Notes under the pieces: generated by a model
The model's database searches: none
What the model saw: the letters and a program-made list of their open reading frames with translations, nothing else
Told to the model about the DNA's origin: nothing
DNA from: Nostoc sp. CHAB 5844
GTDB taxonomy: Bacteria; Cyanobacteriota; Cyanobacteriia; Cyanobacteriales; Nostocaceae
NCBI RefSeq assembly: GCF_020829595.1
Contig: NZ_JAIVFW010000001.1
Span: forward strand, 62,001-126,000
DNA: 64,000 bases
Direction: 5' to 3'
Part shown: positions 8,871-17,748 of the stretch, one piece after another
How positions within the stretch are numbered: position 1 is the first letter of the stretch
How the letters are laid out: every line of letters starts with the position of its first letter
Position numbers and translations under genes: made by a program

Positions 8871-9920
8871 CTAAACAGCACCACTTTTTCTGTTAAACAG
8901 AATAGCAACAGTTTTAAAAATTAACTTTAAATCGTACAGCAAACTCCAATTTTTTTGATACTGCAAATCTAAGCGAATGACATCTTCAAAACTGCGGACT
9001 GTAGATCGTCCGTTCACTTGCCATTCTCCTGTCATCCCTGGCTTAACATCTAAGCGTTGCCACTCTGGTACTTCATAACGTTCAACTTCATCAGGTGTAG
9101 GTGGTCTAGTACCTACTAAACTCATATCACCTTTTAAAACGTTCCAAAATTGTGGCAATTCATCTAAACTGGTGCGACGTAAAAATCGCCCTACCTTAGT
9201 AATTCTGGGGTCATTTTCGTTCTTGAAGAATGCACCTTGTACTTGATTTTTGACTAAAGCTTTTTTGGCTTCCGCATCTACACACATAGAACGAAATTTC
9301 CAAATTTTAAACCGCTTACCCATCCAGCCACAGCGGGTTTGGCTAAAGAAGATAGGGCCAGGATCGTCAATTTTAATAGCAACTACAATAGGAATAAACA
9401 AAACTCCTGTAATCACCAAACCCACTAGTGAGCCAACAATATCTATAAAGCGTTTCATCCAGGAGGCTACAGAGGGATGAGTGGTGGGTAGCTGCTCTAG
9501 TTTACGAGAACTATTTTTAGACGCTTCTATGACATTTTCAGCTTCTATAAATGCTGAATTGCCACTAGACTCCATCGGAAAAACTTGATCTAATCCTGTG
9601 AGGGTTAGCACCGCCATTACTTGAGGTGTAACATCCCGCAGAATGATAGTAATTCCTTGTTCTTGAGCAGTTTTGTAATTACTGACCAGAGCGCCTAAAC
9701 CACTACTATCCATAAAAATAGTGTGCTGAAAATCAATAATGATTTTCTTGAGATGTGGGTTTGCATGGGTTAAGTCTTGGCAGGTTTGCTTAAAGCTGAC
9801 TGCTTCCAGCACGCTTAACCGCGCGGATACCTGCACTATCGCCGTTTCATTTAGGGAAGTAACTGGGAAATTTACCTCTGTGGGTTGGCTAGTCATGAAG
9901 CTCTGCACTTTCGTTGCCAT
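8871..9920 (-). CDS. STAS domain fused to a polyprenyl-phosphate sugar-phosphate transferase
   Basis: 349 aa. Residues about 15-120 form a STAS (anti-sigma-antagonist) domain with MDSSGLGAL (Ser72/Ser73, the site phosphorylated in such antagonists). A linker leads to a bacterial sugar transferase (about 155-349): one hydrophobic re-entrant helix, KFRSM, then SLDELPQFWNVLKGDMS with the catalytic Asp-Glu of monotopic phosphoglycosyl transferases and LVGTRPP. The C-terminal enzyme would attach the first sugar phosphate to undecaprenyl phosphate for exopolysaccharide. A paralogue without STAS is at 34527-35201. The fusion suggests that a serine kinase/phosphatase (partner-switch) signal controls polysaccharide initiation. 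ATG at 9918-9920; convergent with the 8501 gene. Confidence 0.88.
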   Translation of the reverse strand: MATKVQSFMTSQPTEVNFPVTSLNETAIVQVSARLSVLEAVSFKQTCQDLTHANPHLKKIIIDFQHTIFMDSSGLGALVSNYKTAQEQGITIILRDVTPQVMAVLTLTGLDQVFPMESSGNSAFIEAENVIEASKNSSRKLEQLPTTHPSVASWMKRFIDIVGSLVGLVITGVLFIPIVVAIKIDDPGPIFFSQTRCGWMGKRFKIWKFRSMCVDAEAKKALVKNQVQGAFFKNENDPRITKVGRFLRRTSLDELPQFWNVLKGDMSLVGTRPPTPDEVERYEVPEWQRLDVKPGMTGEWQVNGRSTVRSFEDVIRLDLQYQKNWSLLYDLKLIFKTVAILFNRKSGAV

Positions 9921-10115
9921 GTAAATTTAATCTGCCAAACATTATTGTGTCCTACAAAATCACCTAACCTCACATTTACTTGATCGGATTCGGCACTGAT
10001 TGCTAGTTATTTGGGGTAAGAGCCAAGATTGCCAATGACGATTCACAATAGAACAAGAACTAAAAAACGTACTTGCTTTTATATCGCCACAGCGCGATCG
10101 CTTTGTCACTATCCC

Positions 10116-10916
10116 ATGACTGCTAACACTACAGTTAAACCTACCGCACGCCTGATGGAGGTCTTTTCTGCTATTCAAGGGGAAGGATTGAATGTCGGGA
10201 CACGTCAAATTTTTATTCGCTTTGCTTTGTGTGACTTACGCTGTCATTTTTGCGATAGCTCCCACACATGGAATGCACCCACTACCTGTAAGATAGAACG
10301 ATCACCTGGACTCCGAGATTTTGAAATTCACTCTAATCCCGTCCCCTTAACAATATTACTCGAATGGATTGAGCGCCAAAATCTACCGCTTCTACACGAT
10401 AGCATTAGCTTAACTGGCGGCGAACCACTTCTACATGCCCCTTTTTTGCATGAATTTCTGCCCCAAGTGCGATCGCTGACTGGCCTACCCATATACTTAG
10501 AGACTGGCGGACATCGCCCAGAACAACTGGCAATGATTCTGCCTTACCTAGACTCAGTTGGTATGGATTGGAAACTGCCCAGTGTCAGCGGCGAGACCTA
10601 TTGGCAAGCTCATACAAAATTTCTCCAATTATGCCACAACAAACCATCATTGGATGTTTTTGTCAAGATAATTATTTCGCAAAATACAAATCCCGATGAG
10701 TTAAAACAAGCTGCTTTGTTGATAGCAGATATCAATCCAGAAATCCCTGTATTTTTGCAACCAGTCACACCTCTAGCTGTGTCTGAACAATTCACCCCAA
10801 CACCGATACTTGCTCCAAATCCCGATCAAGTTTTGATGTGGCAAGCTTTAATGAAAAAGTTTGTGCCTCATGTCCGCGTTGTGCCTCAAACTCATAAAAT
10901 GCTCAACCAACTGTAA
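10116..10916 (+). CDS. queE: 7-carboxy-7-deazaguanine synthase-like radical SAM protein
   Basis: 266 aa from ATG 10116. The frame is open further upstream to a TTG at 10029, but that extension (about 29 residues) is not QueE-like. Features: EVFSAIQGEGLNVGTRQIFIR, the substrate-binding opening of QueE, then C39-DLR-C43-HF-C46, the CX3CX2C cluster motif of radical SAM enzymes, and LTGGEPLL. The enzyme makes 7-carboxy-7-deazaguanine from 6-carboxytetrahydropterin for queuosine. No queC, queD or queF lies beside it, as is usual in cyanobacteria. Divergent from the STAS-transferase gene. Confidence 0.85.
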   Translation: MTANTTVKPTARLMEVFSAIQGEGLNVGTRQIFIRFALCDLRCHFCDSSHTWNAPTTCKIERSPGLRDFEIHSNPVPLTILLEWIERQNLPLLHDSISLTGGEPLLHAPFLHEFLPQVRSLTGLPIYLETGGHRPEQLAMILPYLDSVGMDWKLPSVSGETYWQAHTKFLQLCHNKPSLDVFVKIIISQNTNPDELKQAALLIADINPEIPVFLQPVTPLAVSEQFTPTPILAPNPDQVLMWQALMKKFVPHVRVVPQTHKMLNQL

Positions 10917-11055
10917 AAGTTTAATGAAGTGTTTCCAAGTAAAAACCGTATTCTATTAAGTAAATATGTGATATTAACTACCTTAATCATTGGTTAACTT
11001 TTCTTTAATCTAGAAGTCCAAAGCTGAGAAAACTGTGTTATTTTGGGAAGTCTAA

Positions 11056-12543
11056 ATGATTTGTGTAAAGCATTGGGTTTCTGGATTCAGTCTTTCACTG
11101 GTAACTGCCGTAGTTAGTATTACAGGCTCGGCAACCACTGCTGGTGCTATTTCTTTGGTTAATGGCATCACGATTCCTGCTGATAGTACAGATTTATCTT
11201 CATCTAGTACTAATAGTGCTAACACTAATCGGCTAGGGTTTTTCTCTGACTTGTACTACGATCGCTACAACAATGTGTACTACAGCATAGCTGATCGCGG
11301 CCCTGGTGGTGGTGTCATCAGCTACAACCCACGAGTGCAGAAATTTTCCTTAGATGTTGACCGAAATACAGGTGCAATCAGTAATTTCCAGTTATTAGAC
11401 ACGATTCTTTTCAGCCAAAATGGTCAAAATTTTAATGGTTTGAACCCGATATTACTCAACGGTAATGCCAGCGTTCTCGGTCGCAGTTTTGACCCAGAAG
11501 GATTTGCGATCGCGCCTAATGGTAATTTCTATATTTCTGATGAATATGGCCCTTCTGTATATGAATTTAGCCCAACGGGTTCCTTCATTCGAGCTTTTGC
11601 CACTCCTAGCAATCTTCTTCCAAGACAAAGTGATGGCATAATTAACTATGTAGACGGTCGGCCAACCATTTCCACAGGTCGTCAAGACAATCGCGGCTTT
11701 GAAGGCGTAACCCTCACCCCAGATGGCAGCAGACTTTTTGCCGTCCTACAAGACCCTTTAGTTAACGAAGGTTCTCCAGATGGGCGACGTAGCAATAATT
11801 TGCGGATAGTAGAATTTAATACAAATACTGGTAATAGTACTGCTCAATATATCTATCAGCTAGAAAGTTTGGTAGATATTAATGCTCGTGTCCCTGATAA
11901 TAATTTTGGAGCGAATTCCCAAGGACGGAATATCGGTGTTAGCTCGATCACAGCCTTGAACAATAACGAGTTTTTAATCCTAGAGCGGGATAATCGAGGC
12001 TTTGGTGTAGAAGATCCTACAGGTGCTATCCCTGTTGCTAGTAAACGCATCTACAAAATTGACTTAACTGGTGCAACCGATGTGACTGATATTAGCTTGA
12101 CAGATACAAATACCTTACCTAATGGAGTCACACCTGTAAACAAAACTCTGTTTGCGGATATTGCTGATTTCCTAAGAAACGCTGGACAACCCATTCCCGA
12201 AAAATTTGAAGGCTTGGCAATTGGGCCACAACTTGCAGATGGTTCCTACGCCTTAATCGTGGGTACAGATAACGACTTCAGCGTGACTCAAAATGGTGAT
12301 AACGTACAATTTGATGTTTGTACAGATGGGACTAACTTTACTCAAGTCCCCATTGACAGCGGTTGTCCAACAGGACAGTCTTTAATTCCCACGCGCATTT
12401 ATGCTTTAAACGCCAGCCAAGAAGAATTGGCAGGATTTGTACCACCAACAAGAGTTCCAGAACCAACGACAACTGCTGGACTGGTTTTGCTGGCTTCTAG
12501 TGCTTTATTTGTGAAGCGAAAGTTTAAATCTATTCAAAAGTAA
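11056..12543 (+). CDS. Secreted phytase-like esterase with PEP-CTERM sorting signal
   Basis: 495 aa. N-terminal signal peptide (hydrophobic residues 8-30, AGA cleavage region), then a long beta-rich domain resembling the 'esterase-like activity of phytase' family (DRGPGGG, FDPEGFAIAPNG, ISDEYGPSVYEF, FEGVTLTPDG, FEGLAIGP), a probable beta-propeller. The C-terminus has VPEPTTTAG, a hydrophobic helix and KRKFKS: a PEP-CTERM tripartite signal, so the protein is likely processed by exosortase and exposed at the surface or secreted. Family members hydrolyse phosphoesters; the true substrate is unknown. It stands alone, with GGGAAG before the ATG. Confidence 0.82.
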   Translation: MICVKHWVSGFSLSLVTAVVSITGSATTAGAISLVNGITIPADSTDLSSSSTNSANTNRLGFFSDLYYDRYNNVYYSIADRGPGGGVISYNPRVQKFSLDVDRNTGAISNFQLLDTILFSQNGQNFNGLNPILLNGNASVLGRSFDPEGFAIAPNGNFYISDEYGPSVYEFSPTGSFIRAFATPSNLLPRQSDGIINYVDGRPTISTGRQDNRGFEGVTLTPDGSRLFAVLQDPLVNEGSPDGRRSNNLRIVEFNTNTGNSTAQYIYQLESLVDINARVPDNNFGANSQGRNIGVSSITALNNNEFLILERDNRGFGVEDPTGAIPVASKRIYKIDLTGATDVTDISLTDTNTLPNGVTPVNKTLFADIADFLRNAGQPIPEKFEGLAIGPQLADGSYALIVGTDNDFSVTQNGDNVQFDVCTDGTNFTQVPIDSGCPTGQSLIPTRIYALNASQEELAGFVPPTRVPEPTTTAGLVLLASSALFVKRKFKSIQK

Positions 12544-12593
12544 GTTAATTCTGTTTCGGGTGGGTATTGCCCACCCAAGATAATTTTCGGCGA

Positions 12594-13238
12594 CTACAGT
12601 CCACTGTCCTCTGTAGACCTAGATTTAGCTTTTGCTTTGTTAGCACTGCGTTTGAGGGCAGAAAGTCGTGCTTCATAACGAGACCGTTGGCGTTTGCTAG
12701 GTGTAGTATCAATTAAGCTTTTTAAAGCACTACCAAGACTCTTGTAGGCATTGGGGAGGCTGTAACCAAAACGAGTTGCTAATGCGATCGCTTTTTCATC
12801 AGCATCCAGCAATTCTCTCATTTGCTTTTCGCCATTATTCTTTTGATAAAGTCGCCAACCAGAAACGCCACACAGGGCCAAAGCTAACACCAGCAACAAT
12901 CCATCTTGTACCCACAACTCACCCACAGCACCGCCTAAACCAATAGCTAATGCTGCCATTTCCCAACCATCTTTGGGAATCGTGTCCATTTGTATACGGG
13001 CAACTTCATGCCAGAAAAGTAGATTACGCTGATCCATAGCTAGAGCATCCCATTTCACCAAGTCTATTTGAATTTCTACTTGGTCTTTACCAATTTCTTC
13101 GCTACGGATCAGGGGTGGATTGACTTCAGTTGTGCCTTCAACTGTGACCCAGCTTTGCAATTCTGGTGGTAATAAGCCTTTTAATCGCCGGAGTTCACTC
13201 ATTTCTGCTTTGGCAGAGGAGGTTGCATAGGATGTCAT
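12594..13238 (-). CDS. DUF3318 family protein
   Basis: 214 aa. Soluble N-terminal half (LRRLKGLLPPELQSWVTVEG, WHEVARIQMDTIP), two hydrophobic helices (about residues 93-130) and a charged, basic C-terminus (KRQRSRYEARLSALKRSANKAKAKSRS). This is the pattern of the cyanobacterial DUF3318 family. The HEVARIQ segment is a conserved His-Glu region, but it is not a full HExxH zinc motif. Function unknown. It lies 77 bp downstream of the leftward YbjN-like gene and could be co-transcribed with it. Confidence 0.75.
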   Translation of the reverse strand: MTSYATSSAKAEMSELRRLKGLLPPELQSWVTVEGTTEVNPPLIRSEEIGKDQVEIQIDLVKWDALAMDQRNLLFWHEVARIQMDTIPKDGWEMAALAIGLGGAVGELWVQDGLLLVLALALCGVSGWRLYQKNNGEKQMRELLDADEKAIALATRFGYSLPNAYKSLGSALKSLIDTTPSKRQRSRYEARLSALKRSANKAKAKSRSTEDSGL

Positions 13239-13315
13239 AAAATCCAGCCCTAGAAAATTTCAGTATATAGTGAGGGTATCACTTTGGAGTATAGCTATTT
13301 AAGTGGTGATTCGCC

Positions 13316-13873
13316 TCATTCACTCGGAAAAGTCCCCCGCTTTTTTCTAGCTTCCATCGCCTTTTCTAAAATTTCCAGTAAACCAGGAGCTTCTTCCTGA
13401 ATACTGAGTAACATTCTTTCGCCAATCTCTATATTCCCTGGATCTTCCCCTGTAGCCATCACTTCTTTCAACCGAGGGATAGCTATGCCATCCACAATCT
13501 GAATTAATCCACTCAAGCAGCGTTGAAATTGCTTTTCTGTCAAAATTGAGTCTTCCAGAGGAAATTCAATAATCGCACGGATTTCACCATCGGATGGGTC
13601 ATATTCCCATTGCAGCATTTTGGTTTCCCAGGAAATGGCTAACATCGTTTGGAGAATAGCCGCTTTGTGAGGATGGTCTTGCACTCCTGCCAAAACTTGA
13701 GGCGCAAAAATTCGGAAAAACTTTCCCTCCTCATCCAATTGAACAACTATGAGAAAATCTTCTAGGTTATCAGCTTCCACCCCTGTGATAATTCGGTCTT
13801 CTTCATCATCAAAGCGGTAGTCCCAACCTAGTTTGTCTAAGTAACTGGCAATCTGTTCGAGATTTGCTCCCAT
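13316..13873 (-). CDS. YbjN/CesT-like domain protein
   Basis: 185 aa, acidic and soluble. N-terminal LDKLGWDYRFDDEEDRIITG followed by alternating beta strands (FLIVVQLDEEGKFFRIFAPQV) and LQTMLAISWETKMLQWEYDPSDGEI matches the YbjN fold, related to type III secretion chaperones. Cyanobacterial members are common and uncharacterised; a chaperone-like or protein-binding role is inferred from the fold. ATG at 13871-13873. Upstream is a 436-bp spacer shared divergently with natF. Confidence 0.75.
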   Translation of the reverse strand: MGANLEQIASYLDKLGWDYRFDDEEDRIITGVEADNLEDFLIVVQLDEEGKFFRIFAPQVLAGVQDHPHKAAILQTMLAISWETKMLQWEYDPSDGEIRAIIEFPLEDSILTEKQFQRCLSGLIQIVDGIAIPRLKEVMATGEDPGNIEIGERMLLSIQEEAPGLLEILEKAMEARKKRGTFPSE

Positions 13874-14309
13874 AAAAGCCTCATAAGAAATGGTGGAGCG
13901 GCTGTCACCAAAACTAGTGTAACCTGCTAAGGGTCTATGTTTAGGTTGGTGTGGCGACTTCTGCTTGTTGAGAAGTATGTAATGAGTTTTTGCATAATAA
14001 ATTCTATGAAATAGGAAAATTATGTTCTAGGAAGTAGGCATAAAGACAAAATATCTAGCAATCTTTGTATCTCAAGAATCAGTATTTAAGTAATAGTTAA
14101 AAGCTCCAATAGTTTCTTGTTTTAAAAAACAAATACTGATGCTAAATTATTAGTTAACAAAAAGCTCCCCGACTTCTTGAAGAAGTCGGGGATCTGAACC
14201 TCAAGACACTAATGCTAAAAAATCTGCAAAAAGCTTTATATTACAAACATCGACTCGTTTTTTACAAAATTATTGTAGTCGTCAACACATTTTTTAGAGT
14301 TTAATATTG
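13874..14309. other. Divergent spacer before natF
   Basis: 436 bp without a gene. It holds the palindrome at 14163-14195 and otherwise AT-rich sequence. A near NtcA-type box (GTA-N8-CAC at about 14275) lies too close to the natF start to be convincing. Confidence 0.4.
14163..14195. repeat. 33-bp palindrome (copy 4, one mismatch)
   Basis: AGCTCCCCGACTTCTT pairs with AAGAAGTCGGGGATCT except at the third base. Same family as the three copies between 4.4 and 8.8 kb, here upstream of natF. Confidence 0.8.
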
Positions 14310-15398
14310 ATGAAGTTTATGCGGAAATCAGCTTTAATTCTAGCGATCGCACCTTTAATCTTTACCGTCGCTGCTTGTAGTGGAGAATCAGGTCAAACAG
14401 CAAGTACACCTGGCACTCCTGGTAGTAGTTCCGCAACGCCAGCAACTCGAAATCGTTGGGATACTATCAAAAGCCGAGGTCAGTTGATTTGTGGCGTTAG
14501 TGGCGAAGTACCAGGGTTTAGTTTCGTCGGAACTGACGGTAAATATAGTGGGATCGATGTCGATATTTGCCGGGGTATAGCAGCTGCTTTGTTTGACAAC
14601 CCAGATGCAGTAGAATTTCGCAATCTCAATGCTAAAGAGCGGTTTACAGCTTTACAAACAGGAGAAGTAGATATTCTTAGCCGCAACACTACTTGGACAC
14701 TCAGCCGTGGTACCTCAGTAGGTTTAGAATTCGCGCCTGTGGTCTTTTATGATGGTCAAGCCATTATGGTTCGCAAAAATAGTGGCATTAAATCTCTAGC
14801 AGACCTGAAAAACAAAGCAATTTGTGTGCAAACTGGCACTACTACCGAACAGAACTTAGCAGATCAAATGCGGAAACGGGAAATAGCTTACAAACCAGTT
14901 GTTTTTGAAGACGTTAATATTACCTTTGCTACTTACGCTGAAGGACGTTGCGACGGCATTACAGCCGACCGTTCAGCTTTAGTTTCGCGGCGTTCACTCT
15001 TACCCAAACCAGAAGATAACGTAATTCTTGATGAAGTCATCTCCTCAGAACCTCTAGCACCAGCAGTCGCTAAAGGAGACACTAGGTGGGGTGATGTTGT
15101 GAAATGGGTAGTTTATTCCCTCGTCAAAGCCGAAGAGTTGGGTATTACTTCTCAAAATGTAGAGCAATTTGCCAATAGTAATGATCCAGACATCAAGCGC
15201 TTTTTAGGCAAAGAAGGCAACTTAGGAGAGGGACTCGGCTTAACCAACGACTTTGCCGCCAGAATCATCAAGCACGTTGGCAATTACGCTGAAGTATATG
15301 ATCGCAACCTCGGCCCCAAAACAAAATTCAATCTCGTTCGCGGTCAAAATCAACTCTGGTCAAAAGGCGGACTACTTTATTCGCCTCCATTCCGATGA
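14310..15398 (+). CDS. natF: Amino-acid ABC transporter substrate-binding lipoprotein
   Basis: 362 aa from ATG 14310 (a TTG directly before it is in frame). Lipoprotein signal with lipobox TVAAC and acylated Cys23, then a Ser/Thr-rich linker and a family-3 solute-binding domain: LICGVSGEVPGFSF, GIDVDICRGIAAALF, KERFTALQTGEVDIL, VGLEFAPVVFYDGQAIMV. It binds amino acids in the periplasm and hands them to the two permeases encoded downstream. Gene order binding protein-permease-permease-ATPase matches natF-natG-natH-bgtA of Anabaena, a system for acidic and neutral polar amino acids; the name rests on this order and the family. Confidence 0.88.
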   Translation: MKFMRKSALILAIAPLIFTVAACSGESGQTASTPGTPGSSSATPATRNRWDTIKSRGQLICGVSGEVPGFSFVGTDGKYSGIDVDICRGIAAALFDNPDAVEFRNLNAKERFTALQTGEVDILSRNTTWTLSRGTSVGLEFAPVVFYDGQAIMVRKNSGIKSLADLKNKAICVQTGTTTEQNLADQMRKREIAYKPVVFEDVNITFATYAEGRCDGITADRSALVSRRSLLPKPEDNVILDEVISSEPLAPAVAKGDTRWGDVVKWVVYSLVKAEELGITSQNVEQFANSNDPDIKRFLGKEGNLGEGLGLTNDFAARIIKHVGNYAEVYDRNLGPKTKFNLVRGQNQLWSKGGLLYSPPFR

Positions 15399-15545
15399 AG
15401 TGTGAAGTCTGAAGTATGAAGTGTGTAGACAGCCTTTGGGTGGCTTCCCGTTCGCGTAGCGTCTCCCTTTGGGAGAAGGGTAGTCTGAAGTGTGAAATTT
15501 CATTATTTGCCTTCTGCATCCTGCTTTTTGACAAAGGACAAATTA
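15399..15545. repeat. Short-repeat cluster in the natF-natG spacer
   Basis: Heptamer-like GAAGTGT/GAAGTAT copies (15398-15429 and 15484-15497) bracket a palindromic segment with TTCGCGTAGCG and TCTCCCTTTGGGAGA, and the spacer ends in CAATTACCAATGACCAAT. All are interspersed repeat types of filamentous cyanobacteria. They sit inside a probable operon. Confidence 0.7.
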
Positions 15546-15548
15546 CCA

Positions 15549-16475
15549 ATGACCAATTCTCAACCACCCATTTGGCGTAATAATCGTTTTTGGCAAATCA
15601 CAGCCCAATTCATTGCTGTATTATTAGCAGTAATTTTGGTAACAATACTTTGGAGTAATCTCAACCGTAACTTACAGCAATTAGGCATTCGATTCGGATT
15701 TGATTTTCTCAAGCAACAAGCATCTTTTGATATTGGTGAAACTGCAATTCCTTACAAAGCAACTGATACATATACTCGTGCTTTGTGGGTAGGATTAGTT
15801 AATTCCTTGCGTGTGGCGATCGCTGGAATTTTTTTCGCCACAATTGTAGGGATAACTGCCGGGATCGCTCGTTTATCTAATAACTGGTTAGTGCGAAATC
15901 TCAGCTTAACTTATGTAGAAGTTTTCCGTAATACACCCTTACTGCTGCAATTGCTATTTTGGTACTTTGCTGTTTTTTTGAGTTTTCCCAAAGTAGAAAA
16001 CAAAATCTCCCTATGGGGTTTCGTGAATCTCAGCCAAAATGGCATTGATTTGCCTTGGTTTAATTTGTCTCCAGAGTTTTCGGCTTTACTGCTAGGATTG
16101 ATTTTTTACACAGGCGCGTTTATTGCAGAAATTGTCCGAGGCGGGATTCAATCAGTACCTAAAGGACAATGGGAAGCAGCGCGATCGCTTGGCTTAAAAC
16201 CAGGATTAGTCATGCGACTGGTGGTTTTTCCTCAAGCTTTACGGGTGATTATCCCGCCGCTGACAAGTCAGTATCTAAATTTGACGAAAAATTCTAGTTT
16301 AGCGATCGCTATTGGTTATCCCGATATCTATTTCGTCGCTTCTACCACCTTCAACCAAACCGGGAGAGCCGTAGAAGTCATTTTACTGATTATGCTCACC
16401 TACCTTACCTTAAGCTTGACTATCTCAATCATCATGAATTTGCTTAATCGTACCGTGCAAATTCAAGAGAGATAG
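15549..16475 (+). CDS. natG: Amino-acid ABC transporter permease
   Basis: 308 aa from ATG 15549; the frame is open to 15492 but that part is repeat-derived. First membrane helix at about residues 15-35, then a HisM-type permease core of several helices (VGLVNSLRVAIAGIFFATIVGI onwards). The cytoplasmic EAA loop, EAARSLGLKPG near residue 210 with the following MRLVVFPQALRVIIPP, docks the ATPase. Partners: NatH and BgtA in the inner membrane. Its stop lies 1 bp before an alternative TTG start of natH. Confidence 0.88.
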   Translation: MTNSQPPIWRNNRFWQITAQFIAVLLAVILVTILWSNLNRNLQQLGIRFGFDFLKQQASFDIGETAIPYKATDTYTRALWVGLVNSLRVAIAGIFFATIVGITAGIARLSNNWLVRNLSLTYVEVFRNTPLLLQLLFWYFAVFLSFPKVENKISLWGFVNLSQNGIDLPWFNLSPEFSALLLGLIFYTGAFIAEIVRGGIQSVPKGQWEAARSLGLKPGLVMRLVVFPQALRVIIPPLTSQYLNLTKNSSLAIAIGYPDIYFVASTTFNQTGRAVEVILLIMLTYLTLSLTISIIMNLLNRTVQIQER

Positions 16476-16497
16476 CTTGTTAGATCAACAAAATAAT

Positions 16498-17673
16498 ATG
16501 ATAAACAATCCAAAATCCAAAATCCAAAATTCAAAATTGTTGTGGTTGCGGAAAAACTTATTTAACACTTGGTATAACAGTTTGCTAACTGTTGTCTGTT
16601 TAGTATTTTTATTTTGGGTATTGCGTGGAGTCATAACTTGGGCAACTACTCAAGCACAATGGGCAGTAATTCAGGTGAACTTACGTTTATTCTTGCTTGG
16701 GAGATTTCCACAAACGCTATATTGGCGAGCTTGGATTGTCTTGGCGATCGCTTCTACTTTAACATCTATAAGTGGCGGTGTTTTTTTCGATAAAGAACAG
16801 TTTAACAAGCTAGGATTTGCTATTTTTGCTTTTACTTATAGTTTATTATTAATTTTTCTGTCCTTAGATTTAACATCTCGTATTTGGCTACTGTTTATTG
16901 CAGCTATACTATTGGCAGGCTTTTGGATTGGCAAAACATTTGCTAAAGCAATAACTCCTTGGCTTTCTCTAATCTGGTTATTATCGTTTCTTGTAATTCT
17001 GTGGCTAATTGGCGGGGGACTTGGCTTGCAGTCTGTACCCACAAATTTGTGGAACGGTTTACTTCTCACTCTGTTAATGGCTCTAATCAGCATTGTGCTT
17101 TCTTTTCCAATAGGAGTTTTGTTAGCTTTAGGACGTACTAGCAATCTGCCTATAGTACGTTGGTTTTGTATCTTGTATATCGAAATGGTTAGAGGAGTAC
17201 CACTGATTGGAGTTTTATTTCTAGCTCAAGTCATGCTGCCTTTATTTCTGCCAACAGATTGGCGTTTAGATAGAGTAATTCGGGGAATTGCTGGATTAGT
17301 TTTATTTAGTGCTGCTTACATGGCAGAAAACGTCCGTGGTGGACTTCAATCAATTCCTCGTGGTCAAATTGAAGCTGCAAAGGCATTAGGTTTAAAAACG
17401 CCTTTAGTGATTTTATTAATTGTTCTTCCCCAAGCTTTACGTGCTGTTATTCCAGCAATTGTCGGACAATTTATTGGTTTATTTAAAGATACTTCACTCT
17501 TATCTTTGGTAGGTTTAGTAGAACTCACTGGCATTGCCCGTTCCATCTTGGCACAACCACAGTTTCTCGGTCGTTACGCAGAAGTGTATTTATTTATCGG
17601 ATTTATTTATTGGATATTTTGTTATTCCATGTCGTTAGCATCACAACGCTTAGAAAAGCAGTTAAGTAATTAG
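16498..17673 (+). CDS. natH: Amino-acid ABC transporter permease
   Basis: 391 aa from ATG 16498; a TTG at 16477 gives a 7-residue extension. Larger than NatG: four or five N-terminal helices (about residues 30-180) precede the HisM-type core that begins NLWNGLLLTLLMALISIVL. EAA loop: QIEAAKALGLKTPLVILL then LPQALRAVIPAIVGQFIGLFKD. The first codons are made of CCAAAAT heptamer repeats (NPKSKIQNSK), so the natural N-terminus probably starts near LLWLRKN and the repeat has extended it. It pairs with NatG in the membrane. Confidence 0.87.
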   Translation: MINNPKSKIQNSKLLWLRKNLFNTWYNSLLTVVCLVFLFWVLRGVITWATTQAQWAVIQVNLRLFLLGRFPQTLYWRAWIVLAIASTLTSISGGVFFDKEQFNKLGFAIFAFTYSLLLIFLSLDLTSRIWLLFIAAILLAGFWIGKTFAKAITPWLSLIWLLSFLVILWLIGGGLGLQSVPTNLWNGLLLTLLMALISIVLSFPIGVLLALGRTSNLPIVRWFCILYIEMVRGVPLIGVLFLAQVMLPLFLPTDWRLDRVIRGIAGLVLFSAAYMAENVRGGLQSIPRGQIEAAKALGLKTPLVILLIVLPQALRAVIPAIVGQFIGLFKDTSLLSLVGLVELTGIARSILAQPQFLGRYAEVYLFIGFIYWIFCYSMSLASQRLEKQLSN

Positions 17674-17748
17674 TCAATAGTTATTTTTCCATAGTCAACA
17701 ATTTTTCTTTAGTTTAATTCTTCTACCTTTATATAGAGGTTCAAGTCA

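Noticed and set aside
10029-10115. QueE N-terminal extension from TTG 10029
   Set aside because: The added residues are basic and unlike QueE, while ATG 10116 gives the family's normal start.
15433-15481. Terminator between natF and natG
   Set aside because: The palindromes are part of an interspersed repeat without a T tract, and the gene order implies an operon.
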